Shown here piece by piece: positions 1 through 4,523 of a stretch of 5,623 nt of DNA. This stretch comes from Candidatus Pullichristensenella stercoripullorum (GTDB taxonomy: Bacteria; Bacillota; Clostridia; Christensenellales; Aristaeellaceae): assembly GCA_018712885.1 (NCBI GenBank), contig DVGE01000276.1, positions 1 through 5,623 of the forward strand, given 5' to 3'. Made by a program: the position numbers and the translations under genes. Below the pieces are notes generated by a model. The model had not been told where the DNA came from, ran no database searches, and worked only from the letters and a program-made list of their open reading frames with translations. Numbering within the stretch: position 1 is the first letter of the stretch; every line of letters begins with the position of its first letter.

Positions 1-18
1 ACAAAGTCAACAGACTGG

Positions 19-270
19 CAGAGCGTTGAGAAAGCCCGCAAGCAAGGAAATTTTGCCAGCGGCAAAATTTGTCGCCGAAGGCGACTGGATTTGACGATCC
101 CGAAGGGCTCGGCAAATCCACCCAAGGAAGCTGTACTTGCATCCAAGGGAGCTTACATGGACGTAAGTGACCGCAGGATGCAAGTGCAGCTGACGCAGGA
201 AGCAAAAATCGCTTCTGATTTCCATTTTATCAGAGCGATTTTTGCGGTTGTGGGCTTTGTCAGCGCTCTG
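19..270 (+). ncRNA. Candidate structured RNA, multibranched (or palindromic repeat element)
   Basis: I see no credible protein gene here but a nearly continuous set of helices. The outer stem pairs 19-41 with 248-270: 23 positions, one G-G mismatch (30/259) and two wobbles (26/263, 38/251). Inside it, in order: hairpin 48-57/61-70 (10 bp, perfect, loop AGC); 71-76/80-85 (6 bp, loop GAA); 86-93/113-120 (8 bp) capped by a 95-101/105-111 stem with one mismatch and loop GAA; 129-144/176-191 (16 bp, one wobble) enclosing a small 152-156/163-167 hairpin; and 202-219/229-245 (17 bp, one bulged T at 213). Only short linkers stay unpaired. The three wobbles in the main stems are G.U on the plus strand and A-C on the minus strand, which favours a plus-strand RNA. 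A terminator-like hairpin follows at 272-296. No promoter is visible, so the 5' end may lie left of the window. I do not recognise a named RNA family. A MITE-like element with 23-bp terminal inverted repeats is the main alternative. Confidence 0.5.
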
Positions 271-271
271 G

Positions 272-302
272 GGGGCGCGCAGGTACGGCGCGCCCCTCTT
301 TC
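272..302 (+). terminator. Intrinsic terminator after the structured element
   Basis: A perfect 9-bp stem pairs GGGGCGCGC (272-280) with GCGCGCCCC (288-296) around a 7-base loop. On the plus strand TCTTTC (297-302) follows, a modest U-tract. On the minus strand no T-run follows the hairpin. It therefore suits a plus-strand transcript ending just after the structured element better than the antiporter mRNA arriving from the other side. The stem lies between the outer stem of the element and the antiporter stop codon. Confidence 0.55.
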
Positions 303-308
303 GTCGCC

Positions 309-1553
309 TCAGGCCCGCATCTTTTGCGCCAGCGGCTCGCCGTTTGGCGCGCGCGAAGGCTCCAGCGCCCCGGCGAGGTGCAGAGAGAGCTTGGCCAGGC
401 CCGGCCCCGCGATCTCGTAGAGCACGGCGGAGGAGAGCACGATGGTGGTGAGCATGTCGCCCATCTCCGCGGGCAGCATCCGCTCGCCCAGCGCCGCCAA
501 TCCGATGGATACGCCCGCCTGCGGCACCAGCGCCAGCCCCAGGTAACGCCGCACCGCCGGCTCTTCATGCGTCAGCGCCGCGCCCAGCGTCGCCCCGGCG
601 TACTTGCCGAGGATGCGCACGAAGAAATAGGTCACGCCGATGACGCCCGCCGTCCTTAGCGCCGGCACGTCCAGCCGCATGCCGGACACAACGAAGAAAA
701 ACGTCAACACCGGCGGCGTGAAGCGTTCTACCGCCTTGAACAGCGCATCGCCCTTGCGGGAGATGTTGGCGTGCACCGTACCCAGCGCCATGCAGGAAAG
801 CAGCGGCGATACGTCCACCGCGGCGCAGAGCCCGGAAAGCGCCAACAGCAGGATCACCACCATCAAAAGGCGATTGTAGCGCGAGGTCACGCGCGTTTCG
901 CCCCACCGGAGCAAAAACGCCATGCCCACGCCCAGCGCTGCCGCGGCGATGTTGTACAATATGGGCAAAAGGATGCTCAGCGCGTCCGCCCGGCCCGAAG
1001 TGGCGGCGATCTGGCTGATCGTGGCGCAGACGCTGAAGGCGATGAGCGCCACCGCGTCGTCGAGCGCTACGACCTGCAGGATGGTGTCCACGAAATGTCC
1101 CTTGGCCTTGTACTGGCGTATGGTCATCAGCGTCGAGGCCGGCGCGGTCGCCGATCCCACCGCGCCCAGCAGCAGCGAAAACGACAGGGGCAGGCGGAAC
1201 ACATACAGCATCACCAGCGCGATCGCCACCGCCGCGGCCAGCGCTTCAAACACGGTGATCACCGCTACGCGCGTCCCGTTTCCCCGGAGCGTCGTCCACT
1301 TAAAGTATTTGCCGACGCCAAAGGCGATGAACGCCAGCGCCACATCGGTAACGAACCCCATGCTTTCCACCATGTCGGCGGAGATCCACTTCAGCCCGCA
1401 GGGGCCGATGAGTATGCCGGCCAATATGTAGGCGGTGACATTTGGGAGGCGGAGCCGTTTCGTCACCCGGCTGAGGGCAAAAGCGGAGGAAAGCATCGCC
1501 GCCAGCTCGAGGATGATCAGCGATGTGTCGTTTACGTGCAGCGTGAGCGCCAT
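309..1553 (-). CDS. Cation:proton antiporter, CPA2 family (Na+/H+ exchanger type)
   Basis: This 414-residue polytopic membrane protein is predicted to exchange cytoplasmic Na+ or K+ for protons. Hydrophobic segments run through nearly the whole length. Family features include LPNVTAYILAGILIGP (36-51) in the first helices, the unwound-helix motif SATAPAS (134-140), an adjacent Asp pair in ALDDAVAL (D165, D166), R-I-L-G-K-Y-A-G (313-320) and PQAGVSIGLA (344-353). The Asp-Asp pair is the ion-binding signature of electrogenic NhaA/NapA-like exchangers. The protein stops after the membrane domain, with no RCK/TrkA-N domain, unlike KefB/KefC. I chose the ATG at 1553 because GGAAAGG (1571-1565) lies 11 bases upstream. 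The longer frame from a TTG at 1658 begins inside the -35 box of the likely promoter and so cannot be transcribed whole. The gene is divergent from a LysR regulator that probably controls it. The transported ion cannot be told from sequence. Confidence 0.9.
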   Translation of the reverse strand: MALTLHVNDTSLIILELAAMLSSAFALSRVTKRLRLPNVTAYILAGILIGPCGLKWISADMVESMGFVTDVALAFIAFGVGKYFKWTTLRGNGTRVAVITVFEALAAAVAIALVMLYVFRLPLSFSLLLGAVGSATAPASTLMTIRQYKAKGHFVDTILQVVALDDAVALIAFSVCATISQIAATSGRADALSILLPILYNIAAAALGVGMAFLLRWGETRVTSRYNRLLMVVILLLALSGLCAAVDVSPLLSCMALGTVHANISRKGDALFKAVERFTPPVLTFFFVVSGMRLDVPALRTAGVIGVTYFFVRILGKYAGATLGAALTHEEPAVRRYLGLALVPQAGVSIGLAALGERMLPAEMGDMLTTIVLSSAVLYEIAGPGLAKLSLHLAGALEPSRAPNGEPLAQKMRA

Positions 1554-1573
1554 GTCTATCCCGACCTTTCCGC

Positions 1574-1604
1574 GCGGGCCGCGCCCGCTTCGTTCCCGGG
1601 GAAC
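1574..1604 (-). promoter_or_regulatory. GC-rich structured leader of the antiporter mRNA
   Basis: The predicted leader of about 70 bases, between the promoter and the ATG at 1553, contains two adjacent inverted repeats. One is a 13-base odd palindrome, GTTCCC-G-GGGAAC on the plus strand (1592-1604). The other is a 6-bp stem with a 3-base loop, GCGGGC-cgc-GCCCGC (1574-1588), ending two bases from the ribosome binding site (1571-1565). The first could be a protein-binding site or an RNA hairpin; the second could limit ribosome access. No known riboswitch is recognised. Confidence 0.3.
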
Positions 1605-1626
1605 TGCCGGCCGCCCCTCGGACGGA

Positions 1627-1655
1627 TCGATTATAGGCCGCACGTGTGATAAAAT
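1627..1655 (+). promoter_or_regulatory. Candidate extended -10 promoter of the LysR gene
   Basis: TGA-TAAAAT (1647-1655) is an extended -10 element with one mismatch in the hexamer. A weak -35, TCGATT (1627-1632), sits 17 bases upstream. The start point would be near 1662, some 59 bases before the ATG. The -10 overlaps the antiporter -35 and the -35 overlaps the antiporter -10, so polymerase probably cannot occupy both promoters at once. Confidence 0.45.
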
Positions 1656-1658
1656 CAA
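1630..1658 (-). promoter_or_regulatory. Sigma-A promoter of the antiporter
   Basis: On the minus strand TTGATT (1658-1653) is followed after 17 bases by a perfect TATAAT (1635-1630). The predicted start point near 1623 gives a leader of about 70 bases to the ATG at 1553. The promoter overlaps the weaker, opposite LysR promoter almost completely. Confidence 0.7.
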
Positions 1659-1675
1659 ATCAAACTTTTTGCGCG

Positions 1676-1693
1676 TTCCATCAATTTTTGGAA
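1676..1693. promoter_or_regulatory. Inverted repeat TTCCA-N8-TGGAA, possible operator
   Basis: A perfect 5+5 inverted repeat, TTCCA (1676-1680) and TGGAA (1689-1693), lies in the predicted LysR leader. It is upstream of the antiporter promoter when read on the minus strand. That is a plausible place for a LysR-type regulator to bind, both to repress itself and to activate the antiporter. Its centre falls between two bases, so it does not fit the textbook T-N11-A spacing exactly. A shorter TGAT-AAA-ATCA repeat (1647-1657) overlaps both promoters and is a second candidate. Confidence 0.3.
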
Positions 1694-1720
1694 TCGTTCG
1701 GTTTTTGGAGGCGTTTTTTT

Positions 1721-2611
1721 ATGCTCGATCCCAAGATCTATACGCTGCTCAAACTGGAAGAGCTGGGCTCCTATACGCACGCGGCGCAGGCGCTCTCGCT
1801 GACGCAGCCGGCCATCAGCCATCACATCCGCATGCTGGAGGAGGAATACGGCATCCAGATCTTCGTCAAAGGCAGCCGCAAGCTCAAACCCACGGCGGAC
1901 GGGGCCCTGCTGCTCAAATACGCCCATCGCGCCGCGGCCATTGCCGAGCGTGCGCGGCTGGCGCTCCAGGATTCCCTCGCGCAGATCGAACGGCTCACCA
2001 TCGGTATCACGCCCACGGCCAGCGACCTCCTGGCGCCGCAAGTGCTCGCCGCCTACCTGGGCCATCATCCCAACATGCGCGTCGAGGTCGTTCGCAATAC
2101 GATAAAGAAAATTGATACCATGCTGCGGTTTTATGAATTGGACTTTGCTATCATCGACGGCGTCATGCCCAATAAGCGCTACGATTCCATCCTTCTGGGC
2201 ACAGATCATCTGTGCCTTATCGCCGCGCCGGAGCATCCGTTCGCCCTTCGCGCCAGTGTGACGCTGGACGAATTGACGCAGGAGAGCATGGTGCTGCGTC
2301 CGCGCGGCACGGGCACGCGCGACCTTTTCGAAGGGTATCTGCTCAGCCATGGCCGCACCGTGCAGGATTACCGCGTGGTCATGGAGATCGACAGCGTTTC
2401 CGCCATCAAGGAGATCGTCGCCAGCGGCCTCGGGGTGTCCGTTATCAGTCACAATGTCTGCCATGAGGAAGAGATGCGCGGCAAGCTGTGCGTCGTCCCC
2501 ATCGAGAATTGCCGCATGGTGCGGCAGCTGAGCCTCGTGTTTCCCCCGGATTTTCAGCATCCCGAACTGCTGCGCGAATTGCAGAACGAATACGCGCGCT
2601 GCATCGGTTGA
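1721..2611 (+). CDS. LysR-family transcriptional regulator
   Basis: This 296-residue protein is a typical full-length LysR-type regulator. The N-terminal winged helix-turn-helix covers about residues 1-60. Its signature SYTHAAQALSLTQPAISHHI (17-36) contains the A-A..L..TQPAIS..I core and is followed by LEEEYG..IF. A linker helix lies near 62-88. The periplasmic-binding-like effector domain runs from about 91 (LTIGITPTAS) to the C-terminus, with RPRGTGTRD (193-201) and SVSAIKEIVASGLGVSVI (225-242) as characteristic segments. I chose the ATG at 1721 because GGAGG (1707-1711) sits 9 bases upstream. A longer frame from a GTG at 1646 starts inside promoter DNA and adds a non-family N-terminus. Its position divergent from the antiporter makes that gene the likely target, with self-repression likely too, as is common for this family. 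The effector molecule cannot be inferred. Confidence 0.93.
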   Translation: MLDPKIYTLLKLEELGSYTHAAQALSLTQPAISHHIRMLEEEYGIQIFVKGSRKLKPTADGALLLKYAHRAAAIAERARLALQDSLAQIERLTIGITPTASDLLAPQVLAAYLGHHPNMRVEVVRNTIKKIDTMLRFYELDFAIIDGVMPNKRYDSILLGTDHLCLIAAPEHPFALRASVTLDELTQESMVLRPRGTGTRDLFEGYLLSHGRTVQDYRVVMEIDSVSAIKEIVASGLGVSVISHNVCHEEEMRGKLCVVPIENCRMVRQLSLVFPPDFQHPELLRELQNEYARCIG

Positions 2612-2620
2612 ATGAAAACG

Positions 2621-2650
2621 CGCCGCCGCAGATCGTTGCCTGCGGCGGCG
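2621..2650. terminator. Bidirectional intrinsic terminator between LysR and DegV genes
   Basis: A perfect 11-bp stem pairs CGCCGCCGCAG (2621-2631) with CTGCGGCGGCG (2640-2650) around an 8-base loop, in the 48 bases between the two convergent stop codons. The plus strand continues with TTGTCTTTGT. The minus strand continues with GTTTTCATT, the better U-tract. The hairpin can therefore end both the LysR and the DegV transcripts. Confidence 0.8.
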
Positions 2651-2659
2651 TTGTCTTTG

Positions 2660-3529
2660 TCAGCGGTTGTCTCCCCAGTAGATGACGGCCAGCATGTCCG
2701 GCCCGGTGTGCGCGCCGATGATGGGGCCGATGGGGGCGACGTGTACGTCGGCGTCGGGGTAATTTTGCAGGATCGTCTCCTTGAGCAATTCGGCGTCCGC
2801 CGGGCAGTCGCCATGGCCCACCGCCACCAGCTTGCCGCGCTCAGGAGTCCAGCCCTGGCGCATCAGTGAGAGCTGCGTCTCAATGGCCTTGCGGCGGCCG
2901 CGCGGCTTGCCCATCACCTGCAAATGCCCCGTCTCGTCCACGTGCAGAAGCGGCTTGATCTGCAGGGCCGTGCCCAGCATCGCCACTGCGCCGGAAACGC
3001 GTCCGCCGTGGCGCAGATGGTCGAACGTATCCACCGTGAACCAGTGGCACACGTGCAGCCGGCTCTCCTCCAGCCAGGCCACCATCTCCTCAAACCCCAT
3101 GCCTTCAGCCTGCTTTTTCAGCGCCTCACAGAGCAGAAAGCCTTCGCCCACGGAAGCGCACAGCGAATCCACACACACCAGCTTGCGCTCGGGGTACTCC
3201 TCGGCCAGCTCCCGCATGCACAGACGCGCGCGCTCGATGGTGCCGGAAAGGCCGGAGGAAAAGCACAGGTAGAGTACGTCCTGCCCATTTTTCAGGGCCT
3301 TTTCAAAGGCCTTGCGGTACACCAGCGGATTGATCTGCGAGGTGGTGGCGAACTTGCCGGCGCGCTGCTCGGCGTAGAACTGCTCCACGGTGAGGTCGCC
3401 GCCGGGACCGTAGGTGTAGGAACGGTCGCCGACCATGACCTCCATGGGGATGATCTCCGCCGCGGGCAGCCCTTCGAGCATGGAAGGGCAGGCGTCGGCC
3501 GTGGCGTCGCTGTATATCTGATAGCTCAT
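2660..3529 (-). CDS. DegV family protein (FakB-type fatty acid binding)
   Basis: This 289-residue protein matches the DegV fold across its full length. Such proteins bind one fatty acid, and in the FakA/FakB system they present it to the kinase FakA, giving acyl-phosphate for phospholipid synthesis. Motifs in order: SDATAD (7-12, usually S-D-S-T-A-D); TTSQINP (62-68), whose Thr-Ser pair contacts the fatty-acid carboxylate in FakB structures; CFSSGLSGT (89-97); VDSLCASVGEG (120-130); FTVDTFDHLRHGGRVSG (164-180); IKPLL (191-195); K-P-R-G-R-R-K-A (208-215); and IGPIIGAHTGPDMLAVIYWG (267-286) with the conserved His274. The ATG at 3529 follows GAGGAG (3543-3538) by 8 bases. An in-frame TTG at 3577 lies at the predicted transcription start and is rejected. 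No FakA gene is in the window, so the FakB role rests on family knowledge. It has its own very strong promoter and is monocistronic. Confidence 0.92.
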   Translation of the reverse strand: MSYQIYSDATADACPSMLEGLPAAEIIPMEVMVGDRSYTYGPGGDLTVEQFYAEQRAGKFATTSQINPLVYRKAFEKALKNGQDVLYLCFSSGLSGTIERARLCMRELAEEYPERKLVCVDSLCASVGEGFLLCEALKKQAEGMGFEEMVAWLEESRLHVCHWFTVDTFDHLRHGGRVSGAVAMLGTALQIKPLLHVDETGHLQVMGKPRGRRKAIETQLSLMRQGWTPERGKLVAVGHGDCPADAELLKETILQNYPDADVHVAPIGPIIGAHTGPDMLAVIYWGDNR

Positions 3530-3571
3530 GCAAAAAACTCCTCGTCTTCTTTGGTCGGCACGGACAATGCC

Positions 3572-3634
3572 GCGCAATCGTCATTATAGAGGACGCGCGC
3601 CGCCCTGTCAACCACGATACGGGAAAGATTGCGC
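3572..3634. repeat. 8-bp inverted repeat framing the DegV promoter
   Basis: GCGCAATC (3572-3579) and its exact reverse complement GATTGCGC (3627-3634) lie on either side of the DegV promoter, 47 bases apart. One arm covers the predicted transcription start. The other lies 15 bases upstream of the -35 and ends on the last base of the VOC stop codon. This could be a pair of half-sites for a looping repressor, or chance in GC-rich DNA. The arms are too far apart for a usual terminator and have no T-run. Confidence 0.3.
3583..3611 (-). promoter_or_regulatory. Perfect consensus sigma-A promoter of the DegV gene
   Basis: The minus strand reads TTGACA (3611-3606), a 17-base spacer and TATAAT (3588-3583), matching the consensus in every position. 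The predicted start near 3576 gives a leader of about 47 bases. The promoter begins 22 bases past the VOC stop codon, so DegV does not depend on readthrough from the upstream unit. Confidence 0.85.
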
Positions 3635-4014
3635 TATGCCAGCAGCTCCACGCGGTTGCCTTCCGGGTCGAGCACGCAGCTTTCGTAATAGCCGTCGCCA
3701 GTGACGCGCGGGCCGCTCTCCACGGTGCATCCCGCCGCGCGCAAGCGCTCCGTGGCCGCGTCCACGGCCTCGCGGCTGCCCAGAGAAAAGCTCAAATGCG
3801 CCCAGCCCTCGCGCAGATCGGAGCCGCCGGGCAGCGCGCCGGGCTTTTGCATCAGCTCCACGCGCGCGCCGCCGTCAAAGGTGAGAAAGTACGTGCGCAG
3901 TCCGGTGCGCGGGTTGTGGTACAGTTCCCCGGAAGTCGCGCCGAAGTGCCTTGTGTAGAAGTCGCGCATGGCCTCCAGATCGCGCACGCACAGCGCCACA
4001 TGGTCTATCATCAT
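3634..4014 (-). CDS. VOC (glyoxalase / bleomycin resistance / dioxygenase) family protein
   Basis: This 126-residue, single-domain VOC protein is the usual length. It holds two beta-alpha-beta-beta-beta modules: IDHVALCVRDLEAMRDFYTRHFG (3-25) through RVELMQKPG (51-59), and WAHLSFSL (71-78) through DPEGNRVELLA (116-126). The metal-binding positions of glyoxalase I-like proteins are all present: His5, Glu53, His73 and Glu123. A divalent-metal enzyme, such as a methylglyoxal-type lyase or another small-molecule isomerase or epimerase, is therefore plausible, but the substrate cannot be assigned. Two ATG codons are tandem at 4014 and 4011. The first overlaps the upstream stop codon as ATGA and sits 6 bases from AGGAGGA (4027-4021), which lies within the last codons of the membrane-protein gene. 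Translational coupling is likely. The gene ends with TAG, so amber acts as a normal stop in this genome. Confidence 0.88.
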   Translation of the reverse strand: MMIDHVALCVRDLEAMRDFYTRHFGATSGELYHNPRTGLRTYFLTFDGGARVELMQKPGALPGGSDLREGWAHLSFSLGSREAVDAATERLRAAGCTVESGPRVTGDGYYESCVLDPEGNRVELLA

Positions 4015-4481
4015 TCAAAGTCCTCCTCGCCCGGCGGGGGCGTCTGCGAGCGCATGCCGATGTTCACCGGCGCGCCGATGCCGGGGTTGATGTATTGTTC
4101 GCACAGGGCGTTGGCCAGCGAAGCATACAAAAGCCGGTTGAGCGCCAGCCCAAACACCATGTAAAAGAAGCCGCCCACGGTCAGCAGGAACGCCGCCTGC
4201 CCGGGGAAGTACACAAAGACGATCGCCATCGCCAGCGGCAGGGCCGCCGTCAACAGCCGCACGCCCAAAAACAGCGGCAGTCTGCCCAGCGCCAGCCGCA
4301 TGGCGTTGCCCAGTAGCTGCCGCAGGGTCAATTTGTAGGTGACCATCATCGTATACGCCACCTGCAGCATCAAAAGCCACAACACCGCCGCGATGACCAC
4401 GATGACCTCCGGGATGACGAACAAAAGGCTCGTGCTCTCCGCCAGCACCCCGTAAAAGCGCCACAAAAACAGCAAAAGCAC
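4011..4481 (-). CDS. C-terminal open part of the DUF624/YesL-like gene (156 aa from a GTG)
   Basis: The first possible start after the amber codon is the GTG at 4481, 14 codons downstream. No purine-rich ribosome binding site precedes it, so independent translation is doubtful. The sequence holds about four hydrophobic segments: near 1-14, 18-47 (LFVIPEVIVVIAAVLWLL core), 68-92 and 96-118. A polar tail ends in G-E-E-D-F-E. The codons of that tail supply the ribosome binding site of the VOC gene. I interpret this as the remainder of one gene, not a second gene. Confidence 0.45.
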   Translation of the reverse strand: MLLLFLWRFYGVLAESTSLLFVIPEVIVVIAAVLWLLMLQVAYTMMVTYKLTLRQLLGNAMRLALGRLPLFLGVRLLTAALPLAMAIVFVYFPGQAAFLLTVGGFFYMVFGLALNRLLYASLANALCEQYINPGIGAPVNIGMRSQTPPPGEEDFE

Positions 4482-4523
4482 CGGCAGCGCCCCGGTGACG
4501 GTGGAAACAAAGAGCGCCTGCTT

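Noticed and set aside
19..270. CRISPR array, retron, tRNA or integron attC site
   Set aside because: There are no regularly spaced identical repeats, no reverse transcriptase nearby, no tRNA cloverleaf with the T-loop sequence, and no attC core sites or integrase.
19..270. Definite MITE call based on 23-bp terminal inverted repeats
   Set aside because: The flanks (ACTGG on the left, GGGGG on the right) show no convincing target duplication, and other copies cannot be sought here. It is kept only as the main alternative.
91..420. Plus-strand open frame of 109 codons across the structured region and antiporter end
   Set aside because: It has no ribosome binding site, runs through perfect palindromes and then antisense to the antiporter C-terminus, and its protein resembles no family.
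771..1649. Long plus-strand frame (292 codons) opposite the antiporter
   Set aside because: It is a GC-driven shadow, rich in Q, H, R and G, with no ribosome binding site. The minus strand encodes a clear antiporter over the same bases.
1554..1658. 35-residue N-terminal extension of the antiporter from a TTG at 1658
   Set aside because: The codon lies in the -35 box of the likely promoter and the extension is hydrophilic, unlike the family. The ATG at 1553 has a ribosome binding site.
1655..2560. Long minus-strand frame (301 codons) opposite the LysR gene
   Set aside because: It is a shadow of a convincing LysR protein and would need a start without a ribosome binding site.
3530..3577. 16-residue extension of DegV from a TTG at 3577
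   Set aside because: It coincides with the predicted transcription start. The ATG at 3529 has GAGGAG at ideal spacing, and the family sequence starts there.
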